This document shows positions 46,606-58,968 of a stretch of 64,000 bases of DNA, piece after piece. Below the pieces are notes generated by a model. It saw nothing but the letters and a program-made list of their open reading frames with translations. It was not told the DNA's origin and made no database searches. The translations under genes were made by a program, and so were the position numbers. The stretch is from NCBI GenBank assembly GCA_907164885.2, contig OU015496.1, forward strand, positions 1,198,511 to 1,262,510, read 5' to 3'. The DNA is from Dolomedes plantarius (lineage: Eukaryota; Arthropoda; Arachnida; Araneae; Dolomedidae). Within the stretch, counting starts at the first letter, position 1. Each line of letters starts with the position of its first letter.

Positions 46606-47430
46606 TTCCTACCACATTTTTTTTGTAAAACCAATTACATACTGTGAAAACTACATCATGTAAAAAATATTTACTTGATTAAATAAATATACTAATAGAA
46701 AATAGTTATAAAATATTTGTTAAAGAGTATTCCCCTTTTCACTAAATTTCTCTCTGTACAGTAGAAAATCCAACCATGTCGATTAATTTGTTATTATAGA
46801 TATAAATAAAATAGGGTAGATTGCCTTGATAAGAGTACAATAATAAGTTTTTAATGTTGAGCATAATTTCAGCTCAACATTGAAAGCTGAATCAGAGACT
46901 TGTCTATAATGACACCAAAATTTCCTCTTCACTATTGACAATAATGCTGTTGAAAGTAGAGAAACACAAGAATAAAGATTGAATGCTAAGTAAAACATTA
47001 GCATACAAGATTTTAAATTTCTAAATTTGATTACAACATGCCATAGAGAGCATTAATACAGATGCTGGGTCAGATTTAGAAATTTAAGATTTTATATAGT
47101 ATTCAATCTTCATTCTTGTGTTTCTTTACTTTTAACGTGAGAGTGATTCTCGATAGTGAAAAGAAAATTTTGTTGTCATCTCAAGTCTCTCAGTCAGCTT
47201 TCAATTATTGTACTCTATCAAGGCATTCTAATCTATTTTATTTATATCTGTAATAACTAATCATTTAATTGACAGGATTGAATGTCTTACTGTAGTGAGA
47301 AATTTAGTGAAAAGGGTGAATACTCTTTAACAACTAATCTATTACTATAATAATGAATAAAGTAAAACTTTATTATATGATGTAGCTTTCACAGTAATTG
47401 GTTTTACAAAAATTGTGGTAGAAAGTAATT
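46606..47430. repeat. Large imperfect foldback IR1
   Basis: The left arm (about 46606-47028) and right arm (about 47079-47430) are inverted copies. Shared blocks are GTGAAAACTACATCATG, GTGAAAAGGGGAATACTC, TATTTTATTTATATCT, TACTCTTATCAAGGCA and TTCTTGTGTTTCT. Indels and substitutions show the arms are not recent. A small hairpin (AATGTTGAGC/GCTCAACATT) is nested in the left arm. Confidence 0.85.
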
Positions 47431-47435
47431 TGGGA

Positions 47436-48450
47436 TACTAACTTCTGCATAGTATTTTAATAGAGCATATCTTTTGTTACTTAATTGTCAAATTATGGTA
47501 GGGATCTGTGTATAAAATATTTTTTATTTGTGAGCAGCTGTTATTAGGGATAACCACAGTAAAAAATTATTCAAAATATACTATTTAGATTCAGTAATTA
47601 CTAAACAATTGTTATGATATATTGTTTGATTAGTCTAGGTTAATTTGAAAATTGAGGTGGGTAATATTGACTAGCTGTCAATGTTGAGTGAAATGGCATA
47701 GATTATATTATAAAGCGTGAAAAAACACTTAGACTTTTTGAACCAAGCTTCTAACCCAAATTTAAGTTTTTAAAAAAATATTTTGCTAATGAGAGTATTT
47801 TCACAGATCTTAACAATGGAATAGAAAACCCGTATAGTCAACAAATTCATGGATAAACGATTCAGTTCTAAAAGCCAAAAGCCTGGTTTCTGTATACTGT
47901 TGTAACATGATTATTATAAAAGTATACAGAAACCAGGCCTTTTGCTTTTAGGGCTGCATCTTTTATCCATGACTTAGTTGACAATACAGGTGTTATGTTC
48001 CATTCCTTAGATCCATGAAAATATTTCCAATTTTAAAAGTTTCATTAAAATTTTTTTTAAATTTTGGTTAGAAGTTCGGTTTGAAAAGTTAAAAGTATTT
48101 TATTGCACTTTGTAAAATAATCTATGCTACTGCACTCAACATTGACAGCCAGTCAATCTTTGTATGCTTGCATCATTTTTCAACTTAACTTACATAAACC
48201 AAATAATACACCATAAAAAAAACCTACACACTTGCAAACATAACCTTATTATAGTCAACAATTATTTAATAATTAACTGAACCTAAATAATATATTTTGG
48301 AATATTTTTTTACTGCCCTTATCCTTACACTTTATAATAACAGCTGCTCACAAAAATATATTTTATGTGACAGATCTCCACCAAAATTTGACAATGAAAT
48401 AATAAAATTAAATACTAGGCAGAAGTTAGTATTCCAAATGACATTCAACT
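47436..48450. repeat. Large foldback IR2 with perfect 18-bp central stem
   Basis: GCCTGGTTTCTGTATACT (47881-47898) pairs perfectly with 47921-47938 across a 22-nt loop. Beyond that the arms stay inverted copies outward for about 450-500 bp (blocks near 47530/48340, 47690/48140 and 47830/47990), with indels. A third partial copy of the arm lies at about 50805-50895. It directly adjoins IR1. Confidence 0.88.
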
Positions 48451-49260
48451 ACCTATTAGCTCATCAACGAATAATCTAATGCATCTAAAAGCAATATTAT
48501 TATTATTATTACTTCTGTAAGGAATTATGAATGAACATCTAACTACTTCTCATGAAATTCTGATAATTAAATTAAAAATTTTTTAACATTAACTATCAAG
48601 AGTAAAATAACCCTTGGCATTTTATATCTTTATAATATAAAAATATAAAATTTTTTTTGGTAAGCAGTTATGATAAAAGACTTTCACAAGAGTCACGGTT
48701 AACTGAAGTCCCTGAACTGCACTTTCAGACATACCTAATACTTTAATAACATGCTTGCCAGTTAAAAATATAATGAATAAAGGAAATCAATATCAATCCA
48801 CAAATTACTGCAACCAAAGTTTATGAAAATGTTCGGATTAGCGTATAAAATATACAAAGAGAAATTTGAAAATTTGAGTTGTTTATTAATTAAGAATTAT
48901 GTAATAAAAATATTTTTTATGGTTTTTCATAGAAAAATTCAAATTTAAGTACAAAAAATAAATTTTAAAAAAATATATTATCAACTTTGTGATTTTGCCC
49001 ACAAGTTCACTGCTGAAAAAATAAAGGATATCTAGAGAATAAAAAAAAATGGGTTCAGTGAGGTTAAAATGAACTTACAGATTATGAATCGAGCACACTG
49101 CCAAGTGAGTTGTGGAATCTTTTCATGGAAATCACAATGAGGTGAAGATGGATTCCAGTTTCAGAATTCTGTAAAGAAACCAATATTTTCTTACAATGCC
49201 ATAATAAAAATTAGAGTGATTTGTGACACCAAGAAGCATTGAAAAGCAGAGTTCATTATT
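48440..49260 (-). repeat. Tandem duplication unit, copy 1 (copy 2 at 50600-51600)
   Basis: Corresponding segments appear in the same order: the CATC-AAAAGCAAT block, CTTGGCATTTTATA, AGACTTTCACAAGAGTC, CAAAGTTTATGA-AA-GTTC, then the exon-like segment ending TTTC-AATTCTGTAAAG and GAAACCAATATTTTCTTA. The second copy has extra sequence near 50800-51020. A short third piece (AAGACTTTCACAAGAGTC) is at 53279. Strand is given for the contained exon. Confidence 0.85.
49079..49168 (-). other. Candidate internal exon A (minus strand, 90 bp)
   Basis: The acceptor is GGTTTCTTTACAG followed by AATTCTGAAACTGG, and the donor is ATCT followed by GTAAGTTC, both strong. No frame is open through the whole exon: one ends at TGA mid-exon, one at TAA three bases before the donor, and one starts with TGA. 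It is therefore unlikely to be a simple internal coding exon. It is a paralogous copy of exon B, sharing the acceptor and its first 18 or so bases. Confidence 0.35.
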
Positions 49261-51440
49261 TATTTATTTTACAAATGCCACACACTACCAAAAATAGCAC
49301 CTATGCAATCAGTGCACGTGCTCTCCAATACTTCTCAACAAGATCAGTAAAACGTTTTAGTGCAGAGCACTCGTCTATTTGCTTATCAGTGAAATAAAAA
49401 AGGTAGTATGACCCCCTTACATGTATACTTTGGACCATAGGCGTAGCGTGCTTCTAACATTTGGGACGGATACAAATTGAATTCAGCTAGGGCCCCTCTC
49501 AGCGCATTGACTACCGATCGATCCTTAAAATTTGAAATATGATTTTTTGAAATTGAGTAACAATAGAATTGGTTTGAGTAGTATTCAAAAAGTTATACAA
49601 TGAGGAAAATAAATGTAATATAAATAAAAGAAGAAAAAAAAAGTAGCATCGAATTTTTGTTATGGATCATATCATTGTTAAAAACTATGTTAGGGCTAAA
49701 GACATAATCGGTATTTTCAGTGTCACAGTGTGAAAAAAAAATGGGAAAAAACCAACTTTTTAAAAAGTTTTCTACAATTTTCTGATTTAACTGAACCAAA
49801 AATTTCTCCTCACATGAATTTTCAAATCAGATTAAGTGAAAATTACACATAATGGAATATGCACTGAGCATATAATTTAATACCAAAAATTGCCTGGTGA
49901 TTAAAAGTTGAGAAGTAATCAGACTTTCAATGTGCTGAATATGTTTAGCACAATATTTAAATAAGACTTTAATATACATGAACTAGATTACTACCTCGCA
50001 AAACTTCCAAGAAACAATTTCAACTAACTATTGTATAACTTTCCATATAATTTGGCTTTCCATAAAACTCCAACTGATGTTCAGAATCAGTTGAGTTATT
50101 TTTCAGGCACAACTTTATCAACATATTTAATTATGAAACTTTGAGAAAGTAAAGACAATTTACAATGCATTTCCCCCCATTTTTTAAACAGCTAAACAAG
50201 ATGCTCAGTGGAATTTTAAAAAATTTAGTACAAATTTAGTACAGGATCAAAAATATAAAATAATGGTCTATTAGGATTTGAAGGATGATTATATACTTAA
50301 ACAAGGGGGGTAGCAAAATAGGATATTGTTTAATAATAAAGTCAGTTGTTTCAATAATAAAGTGAGTTGTTCAGTCAAGAAGTCAATTATTGTATTTTGA
50401 TGATCAGAAATTTTATGTCTTAGAACATCAAGCAATTCAATTACCACATTTAATACATTTTCACCATCACTCATTACTGTTTTCATTTAATCCAAATTCT
50501 TTATATAAGTATTAAGACTTAAAATGGAATAAACATGCTTAACAAAGAGAAAAATTTATGGCATGCATAAAATTAAATTTTACCAAAATTTAAAATTACT
50601 TAGCCCATTAACTAATGATCTAATACATCCAAAAGCAATTTCCTTTTTACTACTTCTGTAATGAATTATCAACGAACCTCTAACAACTTATCAGGAAATT
50701 CTAAAAATATTTTTAAAATTTTAATGTTAACCATTAAGAATAAATAAAGCTTGGCACTTCACATTTTCATAATATAAATATCATTTTTCTGTTATTATAA
50801 AAGACTCTGTAAACCAGGCGTTTTGCTTTTTGGAACTGTATCTTGTATCCGTGAATTCATTGATTATACAGGAGTTCTATTCCATTATTAAGAAAGGGTT
50901 ATTTCATTTACTTATCAAACACACATTTTGATATAATAAACCACAACTCACAATGGATGTCTTATCTACAATTTTATAAACAAACTTTGTCTATGAACAC
51001 ATTTTATATTTTCTAAATAAACCTTGGCATTTTATAATTTTATAATATAAATCTCTTTTTTTGGCAAGAGTTAAAGTCTTTCACAAGAGTCGTGTTAACT
51101 GAAATCCCCGGACTGCACTTTCTCACTCACCTAAAACCTTAACAACAAGCTTCACAGTTAAAAAAGAATAAATAAAGAAAATCAATATTCTATCCACAAA
51201 TTATTGAGACCAAAGTTTATGAGAAAGTTCAGATTAGCGTCTAAGTTAAAAAAACTAATTTGAAATTTTTAGTTGTTTAATAAATATTTTTAGTTTTTTT
51301 CATAGAAAAAATTTAATTGTTAAAAATAAATCTAAAAAAATATTAAAAACAGTGATTTTGGCCACAAGTCCACTGCTGAAAATAAAAGTATATCTCGAGT
51401 AAAAAAAAGGTAGGCTCAGTGACGTTAAACAAAAGCTTAC

Positions 51441-51513
51441 GCAGGTTATGAGATCCAAGTGGTATTTGTCTTTCAAGTCCAAAGCTCTTAAGTTAGATTC
51501 CAGTTTCAAAATT
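51441..51513 (-). other. Candidate internal exon B (minus strand, 73 bp)
   Basis: Same acceptor as exon A (GGTTTCTTTACAG), then AATTTTGAAACTGGAATC, and a donor CTGC followed by GTAAGCTT. One frame is open throughout and reads KLESNLRALDLKDKYHLDL, but no ATG is present and I recognise no family. It lies in the second tandem unit, 2.3 kb upstream of exon A in the minus-strand sense. Confidence 0.35.
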
Positions 51514-52175
51514 CTGTAAAGAAACCAATATTTTCTTATAATGCCATAATAAAAATTTAATGGTTTATCAAACCAAGAAGTATTGAAAAGTAGAGTTCTT
51601 TATAAACTTGCTTATCACTAATATAAAAAGGGGAAAAGAAACTAATTTTACCCTTTATATATATACTTTAAGCCAATAAGTTCACATTTATTTTGCACAG
51701 CATGACAACAAAATAATTTCCAAAAGACCTTTAGAGATGAACAGCTTATAGATAGTTATTGAGAATATTCTCAGATTTATAAAAACTCTTATCGTACAAT
51801 ATCTATTACAATAAACCAATTTTTTGTATGTACACATTCTGATAATCTACAAATCTATATACTTATAAATATATAATTTAAAAACATGGAATGCAAATTA
51901 ATAAGTTAAGAAACAATTTATGTATCTAAATAGTCTATTTTGGAATAATTTTCACTGCCATCATCTCTAATAACACTGATAAAAGTGATTTCAAACACGA
52001 TATAAATTAGAAAATTAAATGCACGTGGCATCTATATTGACACAAATTTAAAACTCTAAACTTCTCATTACTCCAGAGGTTCTTTGAATGAATTCAGGAA
52101 TACAATGGAGTTCACATACATACAAAAATTAATAATTCTTGAAAATATATATACACTCAATTGCAAGAATATATA

Positions 52176-52529
52176 CACTCAGTTGCAAAAAGTATGCACC
52201 ATTATGTTATTCCTAAAGAGTGAAATTGTTTTATTTTATATCTTCAGAGAGAGTAGAAATATAATCTAAATATCAAAGCCAGTTCAAAATATTGATTAAT
52301 AGCAATTGAAATTCAAAATGTTCCTTAAATAAGCTTTTTATTTAATGAGATATTCAAAATAAAAAAATGCTCCAATATTTGCTATTGTTTCAATATTTAC
52401 TTGACATGTGGATACTGATTAAACAATATTTTGATCTGGTTTTGAAATTTTGAATATATCTTTACTCTCGATAGACATAAAGAAATTTCACCCAGTAGGA
52501 ATAACATATACATATATAGCAATTGAGTG
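52176..52529. mobile_element. ~354-bp mariner-type MITE with long TIRs
   Basis: The left end is CACTCAGTTGC and the right end the inverse of CACTCAATTGC, each next to TA. The arms of about 130 bp share TGTTATTCCTA, GTGAAATT, and CCAG-TCAAAATATTG blocks in inverted orientation. A second left-type end (TACACTCAATTGC) sits 22 bp upstream at 52152. No coding frame. Confidence 0.8.
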
Positions 52530-53593
52530 TACACATAGAACATTATAAATAGAATTTTAAAAAAATTATATTTTAAGGCTATTAAGATTATACATGAAAA
52601 ATACCTATTAGTGTTTAGTATTTAAATTAAAATATATAATTATACTAAATACATTCTTTTAAATTATGAACACAAAAATTTTAAGAATATTTGTTCTTTA
52701 TTTCTTTATAATGTATAAAATGCACAGTATTTTATAAAGATTACTCAAAACACAATTTGATAAGGAATACAATAGATCCTTTTGTATGATTTACAAGTTC
52801 ATTTTTAGGATCTTTTATAATGTGGAACGTTTTTGAATCCATCTTTTAACATTTAGACATGGATAATTTGTTGCCTATTGATACCTGGCAATAAGAACAT
52901 TGTAAAATATATTTAATAGGAAAATGGACAATTTTTCCACCATTGAATACTATGCAGGAATACTGTGCATTGAATACTATGCATGAATTTACTATGGAGG
53001 AATCATGTGTAACTGATTTATCAATCCAGTAGTAAAAAAATGTTTAATTTGGATTAACATATTAAAAAAAATTTCATTATAATTTTCTTTCAAATTTCTT
53101 TAAAGAAATAAAATGGAAAATATTATACTGGAAATGAAAATACATTTTTTATTTTTCAACTATGTAGATTTGGAATTGATATTTGTGTCATGTATTTTAT
53201 ACTTTCTAAAGGATATAAAAATCTAAATAGTGCGTACAAATTACAATTCTAAATATTAATTTAATTAGCAAATACTTAAGACTTTCACAAGAGTCTTCTT
53301 CACAAGAGTCCATTTACTTCCTTTGTCCATCTAAAATATTAACTGAAACACGAATCTTAAATTATTCCGAAACAAAATGTTTTTATTTATACATACGAAA
53401 GTGCTCGTAAGTGCCATAAGTATTGCTAATTCAATACACTCAGTTCAGTAGAGTTTGATCTGAAATATGGTCAATTCATATTATAACTTGGATTAAAACA
53501 CTATCTTATAAAAGAAATAGAATAATGTTCACTATGTAAGGGTGTTAAATAAAATCTAAAGGCAATAATTTAAGACTAACGAATGAAACTTAC

Positions 53594-53690
53594 TTGTGGA
53601 TTAATTTCAGCGAACTTGTAATCAATCTTTAATGGCGCCTTTTCAATCACGTGCAACTGAATGTCCAATCAGATGACACTAGTGCATTGT
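53594..53690 (-). other. Candidate first exon with promoter-like upstream DNA
   Basis: On the minus strand the donor CCACAA followed by GTAAGTTT ends a block that has one frame reading HVIEKAPLKIDYKFAEINPQ after a stop. No in-frame ATG is visible. A GATTGG (inverse CCAAT) and a GGCGCC lie within or next to it. If it is the 5' exon of the 46.1-53.7 kb transcript, the first exon is non-coding or starts elsewhere. Confidence 0.3.
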
Positions 53691-54559
53691 AGTATCACGA
53701 GGCGAAAAAAAAGATGGTTTGAAATTTCATTATGCTATAGCTTTCAAAAGCTGCCTTTTGGTATTGAATATAAAATTTTATTGCTCTACTGAAATATTTT
53801 TCAGGTGCTTCAAAATAGATATTTTTGTGAAAAGAGATAAAATTCTTTTTTTTCTGTTTATTTTATGGTATATTAAATTAATAATATATATTTTTTGTAA
53901 ATAAAATATTCAAAATATTTTTACAGGAAACTTAGGTATTTCTAAGTATTTCTAATTTTTAGATGTCATTACAGAACAACTGATTTTGTAGAATTTCGCA
54001 ATTTTCATCATCTTAATTTTACGGTAGTATATTCTTATAATACACATTGGAATGAAAAAAACAATTTTTAATTAACGGACCTTAGTTAAAATAAACAAAT
54101 CACATTTATTTAGAAGAATATTAATGTAATGTCTTTAAAGGCAAAGTGTTATTTTGAAATAAACATTCATATTTTTCAAAAGTCCATAGTAATCATACAT
54201 GGTTTGCTTTACTTATTTCACTGACACATTGAATTGCTTTCTGTTTGCCATCAGAAATATGCCTCTTCATAGGAAGTCCTGTTACTTTAACATCATTCCA
54301 TTCAATCATATCAATATAATCCTTGGCATCAAAGTTTATACGTTGAAATAAAAACTTTTTGATGCCACCTTCATTTTCAGCCCTTGCTTTTAGATTCCGG
54401 GGTAATCCAAGCTCTCTCTTACATGACTGCGATCATCTGATATCATACAAAGGACGAGATTTTCAGAAGCAGATTTCTGGCACTGGAAAATGTATATAAG
54501 ATAGCATAATAGCATTTTTCAATGACAACAACCAGAATTTAAACATTACTGTAATTGGA

Positions 54560-55615
54560 ATGGGTGGAACTGCCGTGAACACTGGATTGAATAATGGTGT
54601 GGTTATTGTTTATTTGAAAAGGAATTAAGAAGGCCACTGCAGTGGTTGATTTGTCTATTTCATGGAAATGAACTGCGCCTACGTCCTAATTTGGAGGAGA
54701 AATAGGTAAACAACTAGAAAACTGCTATGAACTTCCAGTAATTGAATTATCACCTATTGAAAATGGCATTCCATTACTAGAAATTAAGGATGATTTAAGT
54801 GTGGACCCAAAATATTTGTTAGAAATGTCTAATGCAATCTCTGTTGGAAGGTGCTCTTCTGATTTGTCTATGAGAAAACCAGGAAAACTTTGTTATTCAT
54901 GATAGCTTACATTAGCAAACCGAATACTTCACTTGTATGTGGGAACAGAATATACTGCAAAAAAAATCTCCGAATACTGACTGAGTACATTTTGTAAGTA
55001 TATGCATCTGTTTCGTTTCACATAAAGCGGAAACTATCTTATATCCATGGATCGAAGCACTTGTGGAAACTTGTAAGCTATTCACGTTACCTCCATCAGA
55101 CTCTTAAAAATGTAATTGACCCAGTCATTCAAAGAAATTCGTACTTTGCTGCTTCTGAAAATCTCCTCCTATGTATGATATCAGTTGATCGCAGCCACGT
55201 AAGACAGCTTGGATTACGCCGGATTCTAAAAGCAAGGACTGAAAAATGAAGGGGGCATTAGAAAGTTTTAAATTCAACGTATAAACTTTGATGCCAAGGA
55301 TTATATTGATATGATTGTACGTAAAGATGTTAAAGTAACAGAACGAGGCATATTTCTGATTACAAACTAAAGCAGTTTCTAAAGGAAGCAAAATAATCTG
55401 ATCAGGAGAGTCAACGTACTGACTTCAGCAATTTTTCATGTCACACACAAGCAGTAGAAAGGATTGTTAAATTCGTTACCGAGTCACCCTTACCCGTCCG
55501 TGGCACTTCTGCAAGAGTTGCATTGATAAAAACGAAAATACATTCTCAAAAGATAATGCCAAAATTTAATAATAAAAAACAAAACAAAACACAATTCAAT
55601 GTGTCAGTGAAATAA
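54560..55615 (+). pseudogene. Broken gene of a repeat-encoded arthropod protein family
   Basis: Frame-switching translation gives IGKQLENCYELPVIE (54710), DPKYLLEMSNAISVGRC, PGKLCYS, two stops, LANRILHLYVGTE, then DPVIQRNSYFAASENLLL and DRSHVRQLGLRRILKAR (55110-55235), and finally CHTQAVERIVKFVTES with KIMPKFNN near the end. These blocks occur together, in this order, in multicopy uncharacterised proteins that I remember from spiders and other arthropods. I do not know a named domain. The 3' part is duplicated in inverted orientation at 54165-54480. It is probably transposon-encoded, but its enzymatic class is unknown to me. Confidence 0.55.
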
Positions 55616-55822
55616 GTAATGGAAACCATGTGTGATTACTATGGACTTTTAAAAAACATGAATTTTTTTTTTTTTCAAAATAACGTTTAACATCCCCAAT
55701 CTCAAAGAACTTTTTAATCTTATGCACAGTAAGTGTGCGTTTAAATTTTCTTCTACACCCACTTTTGATTATATTCCTAAATCTGAAAAAGTAAACCTCT
55801 GAATCAGGCTGATGAGCTTAAA

Positions 55823-55900
55823 GCAGGGTGTTTAACCTTTTGCAGCATCTGGGCCACATGGTAAATTTTTTCAAGGCAGGCGGGCCGCATAAAAAAGTCA
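55823..55900. mobile_element. hAT-like terminal fragment
   Basis: CAGGGTGTTTAACC followed by GGGCCACATGG and GGGCCGCATAAAA resembles the ends of hAT MITEs (compare CAGGGGTGTCCAACC at 38998). No partner end was identified. Confidence 0.4.
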
Positions 55901-57428
55901 ACTACATTCAAAAGTTTAGTTTTATTATGAAAATGAAAAATACATTGTATATGTAATGTATAAAATATTATAATCTTGGTATGCAATGTGATGTGGTAAT
56001 TTTGAACGAAATCGAACATAATGTGATTTTTTTAACTTGTGTTGGTCTAAAGCGAATTGCTCTCGACTCTAACTTAACTAGCATTAATGATCGAATCAAT
56101 CTCTCAAACCAATTTTCTATCCTAGGAAACTGTCGTAATCCGGAGGAAAGAAATTCCCGCTGCTAATGATGAATTTCCTGTTAGGCGGGAAACCAAACCT
56201 GAGCCATGTTTTTTTTAATGGCGGAAGGGTACAAAGATACTCTCAACAAAATGTACAACCTAGTCAAAATTCAATATCCCAAATCAATTTCATGAAACTT
56301 TGTCAAAATCTTATCTGAAAACATTACTGCAATTGGATTAATATCGGACCTTTCAAAATTACTTAATTTACTTACGCATTGAATTTTTTCGGAAAAAAAA
56401 ATCCCAAAACCGAACGGCCACTTTAAAATTAAAAATTTATGTTCCGATCTTAATATTTCAAATCTTACCCAGTCCATTAATTGTTCACAGGTTAATTCTG
56501 ATAGTGTTATTCTGATAGTGTGGTTTCTGATAGTGTTTAACATTTTTCCTTTATTTTTCTGTTCCATGCGAGGCAGTTTCCTCTTATTGAAGTTCCACAC
56601 TTGATATCCTATCAGGGAATGCTGGTGTGGGGCGTTCGTTTTTGCTTCCCATGCTTCTGTCCTAGGTTCGAACCTGCAAAGTGCAGTTCTGTTTTCTGTA
56701 CTCGCGGATGTTCAAACCTGCCAATTTAATTTATTAAATATAACTTACTTATTATTTTAAACTTAATTGCCTTATTTTTTATTTCTAACATTTATATAAA
56801 CTAATTTTTTGGCCTTTTTTTTCTTATTGTAAATATTATTTCTCGTATCCTGATTCAATTACAAAAAAAAACAATGTAATATATATTCTTCAATGTACAT
56901 ACTGAGGATAAAGGGTCTTATTTTTTGATATTTTTTGGTGTCTCATGACATCTACTGTCTATGTCTCTGACATTACATTACATTAATATTTTTCTAAATA
57001 TGTGTGATTTGTTTATTTTAACTAAGGTCTGTAAATTTAAAATTCTTTTTCTTTCATTCAAATGTGTATTATAAGAATATGTTACTGTAAAATTAATACG
57101 ATGAAATTCGAGAAAAAATTCTACAAAATCAGTTGTTTTATAATGGCATCTAACAATTAGAAATACTTAGAATATGTAAATTTCCTGAAAAATATATTTT
57201 GAATATTTTATCTACAAAAATATATATTATTATTTTAATATACTATAAAAGAAATTTAAAAAAATACAAATTTTATCACTATTTCCTCTCTTATAAATAA
57301 AGAGTGGTGAAACAAGGACCCATTTTTAAGTAGATATTTAATTTCTCCAGTAATATATAAAAATAAACAATGAAACTAATTTTCATCTGTTTTTATAAGC
57401 TTCTAGGGAGTTAAAAACATACACACAG

Positions 57429-57640
57429 AATACAATCTTTACATACAAGGAAAATTATGTGAATTTTCACATAATACAATTATACAATTTCACATAATAC
57501 TTTTCACATAATACAATCTTTACATACAAGGAAAATTATGTGACTTTTCACATAATACAATTATACAATTTCACATAATACTTTTCACATAATACAATCT
57601 TTACATACAAGGAAAATTATGGGAATTTTCCGCGTAAAAG
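57429..57640. repeat. 81-bp tandem repeat, about 2.5 copies
   Basis: TACAATCTTTACATACAAGG recurs at 57431, 57512 and 57593 (period 81). Inside each unit TTTCACATAATAC recurs two to three times, showing a shorter ancestral period. Confidence 0.95.
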
Positions 57641-57699
57641 AAGTTTCACAACAATGAAATAAATATTTTTGAAAAGTCTGTTAAATTTAATCTTCGCCT

Positions 57700-57968
57700 T
57701 CCCTTTCAAATCCATAATTCTGATGCAGATATCTGTTACTTGTGGTTACGAATCGGAGGTGCAGTTCCGGGACGATACAGGGTAAACGGTTTCGGTGCGA
57801 TTCATATCAACCCATAACAGGCCCTGAAACACGTAAACGGAAAGCGTTTCCTCTTCGGAGGTTCGTAAACAACCCGCCAGCGACCCGACAAAATTCTCCC
57901 GTACTTGTCGTTCAACCGGCGCCTCCAGCACTGGCCCGACAAGCTGCCGTCAGTCCTGTGTTTGTTGG
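57700..57968. other. Second GC-rich segment ending GTGTTTGTTGGG next to (TA)n
   Basis: The sequence is rich in CG dinucleotides compared with its surroundings and stops exactly at a (TA)n tract. Its inverted edge motif equals that at 44928. An 82-codon plus-strand frame here has no similarity that I recognise. Confidence 0.45.
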
Positions 57969-58228
57969 GTATATATATATATATATATAATACCTTGATT
58001 TATGAACACACAATACATATACAATATTCAATTGCATACATTAATACTAACATTGGATTCTATATCAACACCTAGCGCAATATTTGCTTATCATAACTTT
58101 AACTTACGCACATTCCAATCACCCTGCATTCACTATCACCAAATCTCTGTTCTTCCCTACTTCCGAACTTATACTTATTATAATATCATTTAATATTCAT
58201 TTAAGTTAACACTAAATCCTACTAATTA

Positions 58229-58966
58229 CTGTCCGACCACAGTACGAAGAACCACGGTTGGCATAGTGCCAAGACGATTCTATTCACGCTGTAGGTAAGG
58301 CTGCTTAGGAAGGAGGGAGAAAAGTCTCGTATTCTCTCGACATACTTTAGAATCAGTTACTAACTGCGCTTGCTTGCTTTTTCCTCGTCTGTTATTTTGA
58401 TTATTATATTAAAATTAATGGATCCTTTACCCAACACAACTGCTCGGAATAAGCCGTTCCGTAGTGATTGTAAACGTATAAAACACAATGTAATTAAGTT
58501 GTTTGATAACGAAGCACTAGAAGGAAATGTTATTGTTCCACTTTGGAAATACCTAAAGAGAGCTAGTGAAATGACCGGGATATCAATGTCCAGTGTAAAA
58601 AGAATACGCAGAGAAGCAAAGGGTGAAGAAACTCCAAAATTTGAATCTCCGAGGAAACGTCAGAAAAAAAAGAACCACCGAAAATGTAGCTTTAAATAAT
58701 TTTGATTGTGATGTAATCCAAAAATATCCACTCCCATAAAACTCCTATTTTTTAAATATATTTGCTTCTTTCTTTTTATTATTTTGAAATTATTATTCAC
58801 ATATTCGATCAAAAATAATGTTTTAAAAAATAACTTTAAAATTGCGGACAAAAAGCAGTCTGGAATACATCCGAAAATATAACGTTTTCCCCTATTTTCT
58901 AAGTAGACTAGCTTTTCTCGCGCATGCGTAACAGCTTCTAGGGACCTTGCTTCCGTGGTCGGACAG
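58229..58966 (+). mobile_element. P-family element, copy P3 (738 bp, best-preserved ends)
   Basis: CTGTCCGACCACAG (TA at 58227-58228) and its inverse CGTGGTCGGACAG (TA at 58967-58968). The leader, reading frame and 3' part match P2 closely. GCGCATGCGT lies near the right end. This copy best defines the family TIR. Confidence 0.88.
58418..58699 (+). pseudogene. Transposase N-terminal DNA-binding fragment (P3), frameshifted tail
   Basis: ATG at 58418 gives MDPLPNTTARNKPF. The HTH region reads KYLKRASEMTGISMSSVKRI, closer to the expected helix pattern than in P2. An extra A in the basic stretch (RQKKK) shifts the frame, so the protein ends after about 93 residues instead of continuing to the DDFDCDVIR segment found in P2. 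No catalytic domain is present. Confidence 0.7.
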
Positions 58967-58968
58967 TA

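Larger units (their letters stand above)
53830..57285. repeat. ~300-bp inverted repeats bounding 3.4 kb
   Basis: The left arm (about 53830-54135) matches the inverse of about 56979-57285. Shared blocks are CCTTAGTTAAAATAAACA, TATTCTTATAATACACAT, ACAACTGATTTTGTAGAA and AAATAAAATATTCAAAATAT, with scattered changes. Between the arms lie a second inverted pair (54165-54480 with 55170-55665), a broken protein gene and a hAT-like end. The outer arms may be TIRs of a large element. No target duplication could be fixed because the outer edges grade into AT-rich DNA. Confidence 0.75.

Noticed and set aside
56590..56690. tRNA or tRNA-derived SINE
   Set aside because: GGTTCGAACCT at 56665-56675 matches a B box, but no A box, cloverleaf or anticodon arm could be placed upstream.
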